Shown here: one piece after another, positions 52,158 to 61,602 of the stretch | Numbering within the stretch: the stretch's first letter is position 1 | Layout: the number at the start of each line of letters is the position of its first letter | Assembly: GCF_049568105.1 (NCBI RefSeq) | Contig: NZ_CP145335.1 | Location: forward strand, 992,001 to 1,056,000 | DNA: 64,000 nucleotides | Direction: 5' to 3' | From: Salinisphaera sp049568105 | GTDB lineage: Bacteria > Pseudomonadota > Gammaproteobacteria > Nevskiales > Salinisphaeraceae | Position numbers and translations under genes: made by a program | The notes under the pieces: generated by a model | What the model saw: the letters and a program-made list of their open reading frames with translations, nothing else | Told to the model about the DNA's origin: nothing | The model's database searches: none

Positions 52158-52321
52158 GCAATTGTGAATCTAGCCTTTTTATTCTTTATATTCAGAGAGT
52201 TATATTTTAGCAACCGATTTCATACCGGCCTGTTTCTAAAAACCTTTTTTTGTCAAGATATTGTGGCTAGTCCAAAGGTCTGATACCCATCTAGACCTTG
52301 CTCGACTGGCCGTGGTTGCGG

Positions 52322-53104
52322 TCAGTCGGTGCCGCGCCGTTCGGGGCCTTGCACCATGGGGCAGCGATGCACAGTCGTGGTGATACGGCCGTCGGCTTCC
52401 AAAGCCAGCCAGCGATAGCCGGGGGGCCGGGTCGGGTCTTCGGCAAAATCTGGGCTGCCGGGTAGGAACTGGCGCATCGTGGCGGGCGTTGTCCATCCAA
52501 GGCTGTGTTCCAGCCGATGTTGGCTGGCCTGATGTACATGGCCGGCCAGGACACCTCGGACATGCGCATGCCGGGCCAAGACCGCACGAAGCGCCGGCCC
52601 ATCGTTCAAGCCCATGGCGTCGATCCAGGCGCTGCCGACGGCGAACGGCGGATGATGGACGCAGACCAGCGTAGGCGAGCGGTCGGCGGCGAGCCGAGCC
52701 TCTAGATCGTGCAGGGCAGCGCTACCGATCAAGCCATCCTCGTGGCCCGGCCGGTGGCTGCACAGCCCGATCAGGCGCCAGCCGCCCAGGCACAGTTGGT
52801 CGTGAACGACCGCCGAGTCGAGCCGGCGGGCCATCGCCTGTGGATCGTCGTGATTGCCGGCAATCGCCAGCACCGGCCGTGCGGTGGTGGCCAGCACGTC
52901 GTTGAGCCAGTGATAGCCGGCGTCGCTTTCATCGTCGACCAGATCGCCCCCTAGCACGATCGCATCGGTCTCGGGATAGCGATCGAGGGCATGCGCGAGC
53001 ACGCACTCGAAGGCCGCTGCGACCGACCAGCCATGAAGCTTACCCTCGCGGTCGGCAAGCAGATGACAGTCGGTGAGATGCAAAATCTGGCGTGTGTCGT
53101 CCAT
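52322..53104 (-). CDS. cpdA: 3',5'-cyclic-AMP phosphodiesterase (CpdA/Icc family)
   Basis: 260 residues, class III phosphodiesterase. The two-metal calcineurin-like site is complete: LTDCHL (DxH), LGGDLVDD (GD), AGNHD (GNHD), VCVHHPP and LAGHVHQ (GHxH). Hydrolyses cAMP in E. coli, so it would tune CRP signalling. Divergent from the O-methyltransferase with only 22-40 bp between starts, so the two promoters must overlap. Confidence 0.9.
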   Translation of the reverse strand: MDDTRQILHLTDCHLLADREGKLHGWSVAAAFECVLAHALDRYPETDAIVLGGDLVDDESDAGYHWLNDVLATTARPVLAIAGNHDDPQAMARRLDSAVVHDQLCLGGWRLIGLCSHRPGHEDGLIGSAALHDLEARLAADRSPTLVCVHHPPFAVGSAWIDAMGLNDGPALRAVLARHAHVRGVLAGHVHQASQHRLEHSLGWTTPATMRQFLPGSPDFAEDPTRPPGYRWLALEADGRITTTVHRCPMVQGPERRGTD

Positions 53105-53144
53105 GAGTTACCGCAGACGGGGTGGTATGGCGTATCCTGCCAGC

Positions 53145-53813
53145 ATGTCAGATGAGGCAGAACCGGCGGCCGTTGATGCACGGCTGCGGGCATATATCGA
53201 CGAGATCGGTGATCGCGAACCCGCCTATCTGGCGGCCAATCGTCGGATTACCGAAGCCTCCGGCCAGGCGCACCTGCAGGTCAGTCCGCGCCAAGGCCAG
53301 CTCATGGCGCTGTTGGTCGGGTTGGCCGAGGCCCGGCGCGGCATCGAAATTGGTGTCTATGCCGGCTATTCGACGCTTTGGCTGGCCGATGCAGTGGGCC
53401 CGGCCGGGCATATCCTGGCCTGCGACCACGATGCCGAGATTACCGCGCGTGCCGCAGCCGATTGGGCTGCAGCTGGGGTCGCCGATCGCATCGAACTGCG
53501 TATCGATGATGCGCTGGCGAGCCTGGACGCCGAGGTGGCCGCAGGTATGGCCGGCGCCTATGATTTTGCCCTGATCGATGCCGACAAAACGCGCTATATC
53601 GAGTACTACGAACGCTGCATGGCACTGATACGCCAAGGCGGGCTGATCATGGCCGACAATACGCTCTGGTATACACGCGTGGCCGATCCGGCCTGCCGCG
53701 ATCAGGACACTGAGGCGATACGCGCCTTCAACCAGCACCTGCACGCCGACGAGCGGATCGATCTGTCGGTGTTGCCGATCGGCGACGGCCTGACCGTTGC
53801 ACGCAAGCGATGA
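53145..53813 (+). CDS. SAM-dependent O-methyltransferase (caffeoyl-CoA OMT/COMT family)
   Basis: 222 residues from ATG 53145; an ATG at 53127 with GGGGTGG upstream is an equally good start. Class I methyltransferase fold: IEIGVYAGYSTLWLADAV is the SAM-binding motif I, CDHDAEI the ribose-binding acid, FALIDADKTRYIEYYE the metal-binding Asp block and IMADNTLW the second metal block. Family members methylate catechol-like hydroxyls with Mg2+; the substrate here is unknown. Overlaps the next gene as ATGA. Confidence 0.9.
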   Translation: MSDEAEPAAVDARLRAYIDEIGDREPAYLAANRRITEASGQAHLQVSPRQGQLMALLVGLAEARRGIEIGVYAGYSTLWLADAVGPAGHILACDHDAEITARAAADWAAAGVADRIELRIDDALASLDAEVAAGMAGAYDFALIDADKTRYIEYYERCMALIRQGGLIMADNTLWYTRVADPACRDQDTEAIRAFNQHLHADERIDLSVLPIGDGLTVARKR

Positions 53814-54406
53814 GCAGCCGAATCGGCGATCAATCGGCGGCCGATCGCAATAAGCGTCCGATCTTCGATGCGCTGGTGGAGTGGATCGTGCCACAGGCCC
53901 GGGTGTTGGAGATCGGGGCCGGCGACGGTACCCACGCCCGCTATGCCAGCCAGCGTCTACCCGAAGTGCATTGGCAGACCAGTGAAGCGCCGGCCCATCT
54001 GCGGCGGCTGGTCGCGGCTTTGGTCGATGCAGACCAGCACCGACTACCGGCGCCGTTGGCCCTGGATGTACGCAGTACCTGGCCGGCTGAGCATTACGAC
54101 GTCGTATTCGGCGCCAATATCGCCCACATCATGACCGAGGACGCCGTGGCGGCGCTGTTCGCCGGCGCGGCTGCGCATCTGCGCACGGACGGGTTGCTGT
54201 GTCTGTACGGTCCGTTCTTCGAACAGGACGTGCCGCCGGGCGAAGGCAATCTGAGCTTCGACCGAGCCCTGCGGGCCCGCAATGCCGGCATGGGCATCCG
54301 TATGTTCGAAGCACTGGATGCGCTGGCCGCCGGCTACGGCCTGGTTTCGGTGGCGCGTTTGGCCATGCCTCGCGATAATCGCCTGCTGATCTGGCGGCGC
54401 GGCTAG
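53810..54406 (+). CDS. DUF938-family methyltransferase-like protein
   Basis: 198 residues. VLEIGAGDGTHARYASQRLPEVHWQTSE is a SAM-binding motif I, and FGANIAHIM, LCLYGPFF, NLSFDRALRARNAGMGIR are diagnostic of the DUF938 family (plant and bacterial methyltransferase-like proteins of unknown substrate). ATGA overlap with the O-methyltransferase upstream shows the two form one operon, so they may act on the same compound. This inference rests on position only. Confidence 0.9.
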   Translation: MSSRIGDQSAADRNKRPIFDALVEWIVPQARVLEIGAGDGTHARYASQRLPEVHWQTSEAPAHLRRLVAALVDADQHRLPAPLALDVRSTWPAEHYDVVFGANIAHIMTEDAVAALFAGAAAHLRTDGLLCLYGPFFEQDVPPGEGNLSFDRALRARNAGMGIRMFEALDALAAGYGLVSVARLAMPRDNRLLIWRRG

Positions 54407-54452
54407 CGTGGCACCGGCCCGGCCAGCTCCGGCCGGGCCGCTATCGATCGGC

Positions 54453-55406
54453 TCAGTTTACCCGCCGGCTGTCATCGCCGGCGCAAAAGACGGCGATGTT
54501 ATCGGCGACGCCATCGATCACCCGCTGGCGTGCGGCCCGGCTGGCCCAGGCGGTATGCGGCGTGACGATCAGGTTGTCCAGTTCGGCGTCCAACAGCGGA
54601 TGGCCTTCGCGCGGCGGTTCATGATCCAGGACATCGATCGCGGCGCCGGCGATCTGCTGCTCGCGTAGGGCCGTCAATAGCGCCTGGCTGTCGACGATCG
54701 GGCCACGGGCAGTGTTGATCAAGAAAGCCGAGGATTTCATACGGGCCAAGGCATCGCGATCGATCAGGTGGTGGGTAGCTTCGGTCAGCGGGCAATGCAG
54801 CGACAGGAAATCGGCGCGTTCCAGTACTTCGGGGAACGACAGACGTGAATCGCGCACCTGCTCGGCGCCTGGCCGCTCGGAAATCAGCACCTCCATGTCG
54901 AAGGCGGTAGCACGGCGGGCGACGGCGGCTCCGAGTTCGCCGTAGCCAACGATGCCCAGCGTCGCGCCCGCCAGTTCCTCGATCGGATAGTCGAGCAGGC
55001 AAAAGAACTCAGAGGCCTGCCAAGCGCCACGGGCCACGGCGCGGTCATAATCGTGCCAGCGCGTGGCAAAGGCCAGCATCAGGGCGAGTACGTGCTGGGC
55101 GACTGCAGGAGTCGAGTAGCCGCTGACGTTGATCACTGGAATGCCGCGGCGTGCCGCGGCCGCCGTGTCGACGTTGTTGGTCCCAGTCGCTGCCACACAG
55201 ATGAGTTTCAGCTGTTCGGCCGCGTCGATCGTCTCGGCATCCAGTATCACTTTGTTGGTGACCGCGATATCGACATCGGCCAGACGCAGGGCGACTTCAT
55301 CGCGCTTGGTATTGTGAAACCACTGCCATTGGTCAACGGCGTTTTCGAGTTTGGACCAGTCGAGGCGTTCGCCGACTGAGCCGGCATCGAGAAAACAGGC
55401 GCGCAT
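54453..55406 (-). CDS. D-2-hydroxyacid dehydrogenase (glycerate/hydroxypyruvate type)
   Basis: 317 residues from ATG 55406. NAD-binding Rossmann domain GIVGYGELGAAVARRA (GxGxxG); catalytic residues Arg (FLINTARGPIVD), Glu (DVLDHEPP) and His (TPHTAWAS) are all there. Close in build to E. coli-like HprA/glycerate dehydrogenase, which reduces hydroxypyruvate, but other substrates such as 2-oxoacids are possible. Divergent from a marR gene across 171 bp of AT-rich DNA, so MarR control is likely. Convergent with the DUF938 gene. Confidence 0.88.
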   Translation of the reverse strand: MRACFLDAGSVGERLDWSKLENAVDQWQWFHNTKRDEVALRLADVDIAVTNKVILDAETIDAAEQLKLICVAATGTNNVDTAAAARRGIPVINVSGYSTPAVAQHVLALMLAFATRWHDYDRAVARGAWQASEFFCLLDYPIEELAGATLGIVGYGELGAAVARRATAFDMEVLISERPGAEQVRDSRLSFPEVLERADFLSLHCPLTEATHHLIDRDALARMKSSAFLINTARGPIVDSQALLTALREQQIAGAAIDVLDHEPPREGHPLLDAELDNLIVTPHTAWASRAARQRVIDGVADNIAVFCAGDDSRRVN

Positions 55407-55577
55407 AGGGTCATCCTTGTATCGGTTTCGCAGCGTTGCGGGCACAGGTTCGGGATTAAATAAAGTTTTACGATAATCTACGACTATAGTTTTTCAATCT
55501 GACCGGGCGCGTTAAGCTAGGCTCAAGTCGTACATTATTAGTCTTATTCACCAGAGGCGCACAGGGACCCTGACGCA

Positions 55578-56069
55578 ATGAAACGTCGTTCTGAACAGAA
55601 AGACCCTTCCTTGGGCAACCATCTGCCGGCGACTTGCCCGTCGGCAGAGGCGCTCGAATACGAGTTGGCCTTTCTTGTCCGCCGGATGGAAGCGCTACGG
55701 CGTCGATTCCACTACGGGCTCGAACGCGCTCACTATCTGCTGTTGATCCTGCTCGAGCGCAATGATCGGCAGTCGGTCGGGGCCTTGGCCAATCAAGTTA
55801 ATCTGGATGCCTCCACGGTCACCCGGCAGGTCGCGGCAATGAAAAATGCCGGGCTGGTCGAAAAACACGACAATCCTGACGATCGGCGCGGCGGCTTCGT
55901 CACCATTACCGAAGCCGGCCGCGATGCGGCTGCCGAGGTTCGTGGCCGGCGGCTTGAACGGGTCGAGGAAGGCTTTCAGAACTGGTCCGAGGAAGACCGT
56001 CGCGAATTCGCACGTCTGACTGCGCGCTATAACGATCAGTTGCGGGATATGCTCAACGACGAAGAATGA
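55578..56069 (+). CDS. MarR-family transcriptional regulator
   Basis: 163 residues. Winged helix-turn-helix: LLLILLERNDRQSVGALANQVNLDASTVTRQVAAMKNAGLVEKHDNPDDRRGGFVTITEAG, with the DDRR wing loop typical of MarR. Divergent from the D-2-hydroxyacid dehydrogenase; the gap holds AT-rich sequence (about 55455-55550, including the palindrome ACTATAGT) suitable for a shared operator. The ligand is unknown. It ends at a bidirectional terminator shared with metF. Confidence 0.9.
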   Translation: MKRRSEQKDPSLGNHLPATCPSAEALEYELAFLVRRMEALRRRFHYGLERAHYLLLILLERNDRQSVGALANQVNLDASTVTRQVAAMKNAGLVEKHDNPDDRRGGFVTITEAGRDAAAEVRGRRLERVEEGFQNWSEEDRREFARLTARYNDQLRDMLNDEE

Positions 56070-56090
56070 GCGGCTTGAGTGCAACGCAAT

Positions 56091-56118
56091 AAAAAACCCG
56101 GCCTTGGCCGGGTTTTTT
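56091..56118. terminator. Bidirectional Rho-independent terminator between marR and metF
   Basis: AAAAAACCCGGC (56091-56102), a CTTG loop, then GCCGGGTTTTTT (56107-56118): a perfect 12-bp stem with A- and T-runs, active in both directions. It lies between two convergent genes. Confidence 0.92.
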
Positions 56119-56150
56119 ATGGAAAGCACTTCAGAAAAGCCGCGATGGGA

Positions 56151-57023
56151 TTAGGCCGCGTTATGCGCAGCCGTGCCCGGTAGGTTGAGATCGTGCCAGA
56201 TAGTGGCGGTGGGTTCGGCCTTGTTGAGGGCATAGAAATGCAGGCCTGGGGCGCCACCGGCCAGTAGCCGTTCGCATAGACGGCCGATCAGCTCGCGGCC
56301 GAAGGCCTGAACCGACGCCTTGTCATCGCCGTAGGCTTCCATCTTCTGGCGTATCCAGCGTGGGATATCGGCGCCGCACATCGCAGAAAACCGCGAGATC
56401 TGGCCGAAATCATTGATCGGCATGATCCCTGGTACGATCGGAATATCGACGCCCTTGGCCGCGACTTCGTCGCAGAAATTGAAGTAGGCGTCGGCATTAT
56501 AAAAATACTGGGTGATCGCCGAATCGGCGCCGGCCTCGACCTTGCGCACGAAATTGTCGACATCCTCGGCCGGGGAAGCCGCGGCCGGATGGTACTCGGG
56601 ATAGGCGCCCACTTCGAGATGAAAATCATCGCCGTGGCGTTCCTTGATGAAGGCCACCAGTTCATTGGCGTAGTTGAATACGCCGGGCTTGTCCATGCCA
56701 TCGGGCAGGTCGCCCCGGAGCGCGACGATCCGCTCGACGCCAGCGGCCTTGTAGTTATCCAGCAGGTCGCCGATCGACTCTCGAGTACCCTCGATGCAGG
56801 ACAGGTGCGGCGCTGCCGGGCGGCCGGTGATCTGCATCGCCTTGTTGACCGTGTCGAGCGTGCCCGAGCGGGTGGTGCCGCCGGCGCCGAACGTAACCGA
56901 GAAAAAGGCTGGATGCAGGGTGGCAAGCTGTTTCAGCGCGTCTTCCAGGCGGGCTTCGCCCTTGGGGCCCTTGGGCGGAAACAACTCGATCGAGAAATCG
57001 TTGTGCGAGACATCATGGCTCAT
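56151..57023 (-). CDS. metF: Methylenetetrahydrofolate reductase
   Basis: 290 residues from ATG 57023 with a GGGGAG ribosome-binding site; the frame extends upstream without similarity. FAD enzyme that reduces methylene-THF to methyl-THF for methionine synthesis. FSIELFPPKG, FFSVTFGAGG, HLSCIEGTRESI, ALRGDLPDG, YPEYHP and TQYFYNADAYF are standard blocks. Separated from ahcY, on the same strand, by a terminator, so it may have its own promoter. Confidence 0.96.
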   Translation of the reverse strand: MSHDVSHNDFSIELFPPKGPKGEARLEDALKQLATLHPAFFSVTFGAGGTTRSGTLDTVNKAMQITGRPAAPHLSCIEGTRESIGDLLDNYKAAGVERIVALRGDLPDGMDKPGVFNYANELVAFIKERHGDDFHLEVGAYPEYHPAAASPAEDVDNFVRKVEAGADSAITQYFYNADAYFNFCDEVAAKGVDIPIVPGIMPINDFGQISRFSAMCGADIPRWIRQKMEAYGDDKASVQAFGRELIGRLCERLLAGGAPGLHFYALNKAEPTATIWHDLNLPGTAAHNAA

Positions 57024-57076
57024 GGCGTCTCCCCTTGTGTTGTCTGCGACGCAGTGGCGCCGATCGTGATGCGCAT

Positions 57077-57109
57077 AAAAAACCCGGCCCACGCGGGCCG
57101 CGGGCCGGG
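57077..57109 (-). terminator. Rho-independent terminator of ahcY
   Basis: On the minus strand CCCGGCCC pairs with GGGCCGGG (arms 57102-57109 and 57083-57090, 11-nt loop), followed by six Ts (57082-57077). It lies 31 bp after the ahcY stop and before metF. Confidence 0.85.
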
Positions 57110-57139
57110 CTTGGCCAGACCTTGGCGGTCGTTCCAGGC

Positions 57140-58561
57140 CTAGTAGCGGTAGTGATCCGGCTTGTACGGACCGTCGACCGGCACGCCGAGATAATCCGCC
57201 TGATCCGAGGTGAGCTTGGTCAGCTTGGCGTTGACCCGCTCCAGATGCAGGGCGGCGACTTTCTCATCGAGATGCTTGGGCAGCACGTACACGTCGTTGT
57301 TGTAACGCTCGCGGTGGTTCCACAGCTCGATCTGGGCCAGCACCTGGTTGGTGAACGAGTTGGACATCACGTAACTCGGATGGCCCGTGGCACAGCCTAG
57401 GTTCACCAGCCGGCCCTCGGCCAGCAGGATGATCTTCTTGCCGTCGGGGAAGGTGATGTGGTCGACCTGCGGCTTGATCTCTTCCCAGTCGTACTGGCGC
57501 AGTGCTGCGACATCGATCTCGTTGTCGAAGTGCCCGATATTGCACACGATCGCTTCGTTCTTCATGCGCTTCAAGTGATCGTGGTTGATCACATGATAGT
57601 TGCCCGTGGCGGTCACGAAGATATCGGCCTGCTCGACCACGCCCGGGTCTTCCAGATCCACCACGCGCAGGCCTTCCATGGCCGCCTGCAGGGCATTGAT
57701 CGGGTCGATCTCGGTCACACAGACGGTCGCACCCAGACCACGCAGCGACTGCACGCTGCCTTTGCCGACATCGCCATAGCCGCAGACGATGGCGACCTTG
57801 CCGGCCACCATGACGTCGGTGGCGCGCTTGATGCCGTCGACCAGCGATTCACGACAGCCGTAGAGGTTGTCGAACTTCGACTTGGTGACCGAGTCGTTGA
57901 CGTTGATCGCCGGGAAAGTCAGGCCGCCTTCCTTGGCCAGATGGTACAGACGATGCACGCCGGTGGTGGTTTCTTCGGACACACCGGTGATGGCAGCGCC
58001 AAGCTTCTTGTAGAAGTCCGGCTGTTCGGCCAGGCGCTTCTTCATGACCTTGAACAGCGCCTTTTCCTCGTCCGAGCCCGGGTTGTCGAGCAGCGAGGGG
58101 TCGTCGGTGGCCTTGACGCCGAAAGTAGCCAGCGTCGTAGCGTCGCCGCCGTCATCCAGAATCAGATTCGGCAGGCCGCCATCGTGCCAGTCCATAATGG
58201 CATGGGCGTATTCCCAGTATTCCTCGGCGGTCTCGCCCTTGTAGGCATAGACCGGCACGCCGGATTCAGCGATCGCGGCCGCAGCATGATCCTGGGTGGA
58301 GAACACGTTGCAGGAGGCCCAGCGCACTTCGGCGCCGAGGGCGACCAGCGTCTCGATCAGCACGGCGGTCTGGATGGTCATGTGCAGCGAGCCGGCGATG
58401 CGCGCGCCTTTGAGCGGCTGCTGGGCACCATATTCCTCGCGAATGGCGACCAAGCCGGGCATTTCGGTTTCGGCGATCTCGATCTCGCGCCGGCCCCAGG
58501 GGGCCAGGCTGATATCGGCGATCTTGTAATCTTCGTTGAGCTTTTCGGCAGGGCTACTCAT
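57140..58561 (-). CDS. ahcY: S-adenosylhomocysteine hydrolase (adenosylhomocysteinase)
   Basis: 473 residues, the long form typical of Proteobacteria (about 40-residue insert: GSDEEKALFKVMKKRLAEQPDFYKKLG). Splits SAH to homocysteine and adenosine. HMTIQTAVLIETL, NVFSTQDHAAAAI, NVNDSVTKSKFDNLYGCRESL, the NAD site CGYGDVGKGSVQSLRG and the C-terminal KPDHYRY are conserved. Follows metK by 82 bp, so metK-ahcY (and metF after the terminator) form a methyl-cycle block. No SAH riboswitch was recognised upstream. Confidence 0.98.
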   Translation of the reverse strand: MSSPAEKLNEDYKIADISLAPWGRREIEIAETEMPGLVAIREEYGAQQPLKGARIAGSLHMTIQTAVLIETLVALGAEVRWASCNVFSTQDHAAAAIAESGVPVYAYKGETAEEYWEYAHAIMDWHDGGLPNLILDDGGDATTLATFGVKATDDPSLLDNPGSDEEKALFKVMKKRLAEQPDFYKKLGAAITGVSEETTTGVHRLYHLAKEGGLTFPAINVNDSVTKSKFDNLYGCRESLVDGIKRATDVMVAGKVAIVCGYGDVGKGSVQSLRGLGATVCVTEIDPINALQAAMEGLRVVDLEDPGVVEQADIFVTATGNYHVINHDHLKRMKNEAIVCNIGHFDNEIDVAALRQYDWEEIKPQVDHITFPDGKKIILLAEGRLVNLGCATGHPSYVMSNSFTNQVLAQIELWNHRERYNNDVYVLPKHLDEKVAALHLERVNAKLTKLTSDQADYLGVPVDGPYKPDHYRY

Positions 58562-58643
58562 GAATTCGTTCCTGTCGTTTGAAATCGGTTAGCGGGCCGG
58601 CCGGCGACGTGGCACCGACCGGCGAAAGGCGAAATGCCTGCGA

Positions 58644-59813
<1,170 letters not shown>

Positions 59814-59827
59814 AGGACTATATCTCT

Positions 59828-59847
59828 CCATCCGGATATCCGGATGG
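59828..59847 (-). promoter_or_regulatory. Perfect 20-bp palindrome in the metK promoter/leader
   Basis: CCATCCGGATATCCGGATGG reads the same on both strands. It starts right after a -10-like TATAGT (complement of 59848-59853) and ends next to the metK Shine-Dalgarno GGAGAG, 14 bp before the ATG. Best read as an operator for a SAM- or methionine-sensing repressor or as a leader hairpin that can hide the ribosome-binding site. The regulator is not identified. Confidence 0.6.
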
Positions 59848-59972
59848 ACTATACGTCATATATTTCGATCATTCCACTGCGTAGCCATCGATATGCGCTG
59901 GCGAGCGCTTGGGCTGGCTTCGACGGCCCGCTAAACTGCGTTTCTAGTTTCTTTTATGGCTTGAGAAAAACC

Positions 59973-60536
59973 ATGGCGCTGACCGATTCCACCATGATGC
60001 CGCTGGGCACGCCGGCCCCCGATTTCGCCTTGCCCGACGCAGTGTCGGGCCAGACCAAGACTTGGGCCGATGTTGCCGGCGAACGTGGCACGGTGGTGAT
60101 GTTCATCTGCAACCACTGCCCGTATGTCATCCACATCGCGCGCGAAATCGCGGCCGTGGCCGCCGAGTACGATCCCCGCGGTATCGGCTTCGTGGCGATT
60201 TCGTCGAACGACGTCAATGAACGGCCCGAGGACGGGCCTGAATACATGCGCGAGTTTGCCGAGCAGTACAATTTCATCTTTCCCTATCTCTATGACGAGA
60301 CCCAGCAGGTCGCTAAGTCCTACGACGCGGTCTGCACGCCCGACCTATTCTTGTTCGATGCGGCTGGCCGCTGTGCCTATCGCGGCCAGTTCGATGCCTC
60401 GCGCCCGAAATCGGCCGAGCCGGTAACGGGCGCGGATCTACGAGCCTCGCTGGATGCGGTGCTGGCCGGGGACCCGATTCCCGAAGAAGCCCAGGTGCCG
60501 AGCCAAGGTTGCTCGATCAAGTGGAAGGCGGCCTAG
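59973..60536 (+). CDS. Thioredoxin-family (redoxin/AhpC-TSA-like) protein
   Basis: 187 residues from ATG 59973; the frame is open over 400 codons upstream but only as an antisense shadow of metK. Redoxin fold: GTPAPDFALPDAVSG, VMFICNHCPYVIHIAREI with a CNHC (CxxC) active site, IGFVAISSNDVNE, YLYDETQQVAKSYDAVCTPDLFLFDAAGR with the cis-Pro. This CNHCPYV subgroup is common in Proteobacteria; it probably reduces a disulfide or peroxide, partner unknown. Divergent from metK. Confidence 0.88.
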   Translation: MALTDSTMMPLGTPAPDFALPDAVSGQTKTWADVAGERGTVVMFICNHCPYVIHIAREIAAVAAEYDPRGIGFVAISSNDVNERPEDGPEYMREFAEQYNFIFPYLYDETQQVAKSYDAVCTPDLFLFDAAGRCAYRGQFDASRPKSAEPVTGADLRASLDAVLAGDPIPEEAQVPSQGCSIKWKAA

Positions 60537-60902
60537 CTCTTTAGATGCACGCCCCGGCTGGGCCGGCACGACCTTGTGAAGCTAGGCGTGCTGGCGCCCA
60601 AGCGTTGCGGCCTGCGCCGACAGCGTTGGCACTGCCTGAATCGGTCGGTCGGGCCGCGGCAGCGGCCGGTACAGGGATATGACCGTGACGAGATCCTGGA
60701 TGGGCCGGGCGGCCCTCCAGCCGGCCGTATAAAGCGGTGGGTTGAAAGGCTCGCTCACAGCGCACCAAAAGCGTGAACGCCTCCGGGTTTCTGCTGCACT
60801 GATAGGTCGGGACTCGATGGCGAAGTGGGTCAGCGGGGCGGTTTTGTCGGATCGGCCCACGGGCTGGATCGCATTTGCGTTCGAATATGCGACAGTAAGC
60901 CT
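60537..60902. other. Gene-free stretch before the TetR gene
   Basis: 366 bp. Open frames crossing it are Arg/Gly/Pro rich and not recognisable. It must contain the TetR-gene promoter; GTATAAAGC at 60728-60736 is one -10 candidate. A short GC-rich stretch (60710-60725) resembles the interior of repeat copy 2 but the match is too short to call. Confidence 0.4.
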
Positions 60903-61568
60903 ATGACCTATCGGGCCAACACGGGCATGCCTGCTGTTTCGACCGGCCGCTATTATGCTGGGCTGAGTTCTGATGAGCGACGTAGCGCGCGCCGGGAAGC
61001 CCTGATTGCGGCGGGCCTTCGGGTGTTTGGCAGCGTTGGCTTTCGCGGGGCGACGGTCAAGGCAGTCTGCCGTGAAGCCGGTTTGACCGAGCGTTATTTC
61101 TACGAATCGTTCGCCAATAGCGAGGCCTTGTTCGCCGCAGTCTATCGCGACTGCGTGCAGCGTCTGGAAGATGATCTGACCCGGGGCATGGCCGAAGCCG
61201 GCGATTCCACCGAAGCAGCGACCCGACATAGCCTGCAGACGTTTTTCGAGCATATTTCGGATCCGCAGACCGCGCGCGTGCTGTTGATCGAGATTTTCGG
61301 CATCAGTGCCGAGATCGACCGGGTCTATCGTTCCACGACCCTGCATTTCGCCGGCTTGATCGAGGCGCTGCTCGGCCGGGTCTATGCCTTGGATCGTCTG
61401 CCCGCAGCCTGCGATCGCCGCATTTTGGCGATGGGCTTGATCGGCTCGACGATTCATATCGCGATGTACTGGGCGCTCAACCATTATCGAGACCCGCTCG
61501 AGACTATAGTCGAGACCAATCTGGAACTGTATCGAGCGATGCAGGGCGCGCTAGAGAATATGGCCTGA
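60903..61568 (+). CDS. TetR-family transcriptional regulator
   Basis: 221 residues from ATG 60903. The N-terminal helix-turn-helix reads REALIAAGLRVFGSVGFRGATVKAVCREAGLTERYFYESFANSEALFAAVY, a typical TetR DNA-binding domain. The C-terminal helical domain senses an unknown ligand. Its stop faces that of the alpha/beta hydrolase (34 bp apart). No target gene is obvious. Confidence 0.9.
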   Translation: MTYRANTGMPAVSTGRYYAGLSSDERRSARREALIAAGLRVFGSVGFRGATVKAVCREAGLTERYFYESFANSEALFAAVYRDCVQRLEDDLTRGMAEAGDSTEAATRHSLQTFFEHISDPQTARVLLIEIFGISAEIDRVYRSTTLHFAGLIEALLGRVYALDRLPAACDRRILAMGLIGSTIHIAMYWALNHYRDPLETIVETNLELYRAMQGALENMA

Positions 61569-61602
61569 CAACAGCGCTGATCGCCGCAGGCGGCCAGAGC
61601 GT

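Larger units (their letters stand above)
51711..52321. other. Low-GC intergenic region with DnaA-box-like sites
   Basis: 611 bp between the thiD start and the cpdA stop without a supported gene. From about 51910 to 52260 the A+T content is clearly higher than anywhere else in the window. It contains TTATCCACA (52149-52157), a perfect DnaA box, and TTATGCACA (51958-51966), a match to TTWTNCACA, plus AT runs at 52028-52060 and 52170-52260. A small hairpin CCGGTCGGGAAACCGG lies near 51886. It may be a replication- or DnaA-regulated site, or simply acquired DNA. Confidence 0.5.

Noticed and set aside
52240..52260. T-run after AT-rich DNA as terminator of cpdA
   Set aside because: There is no GC stem next to the run and the run is on the wrong strand for cpdA.
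58562..58643. SAH or SAM riboswitch upstream of ahcY/metK
   Set aside because: The ahcY leader is GC-rich with some pairing, but the conserved riboswitch cores were not found; the metK leader is only about 30 nt long from the likely start point.
60541..60760. Possible fourth copy of the MITE-like repeat
   Set aside because: A stretch of about 30 bp near 60710 resembles the inside of copy 2, but ends and YTAR flanks could not be found.
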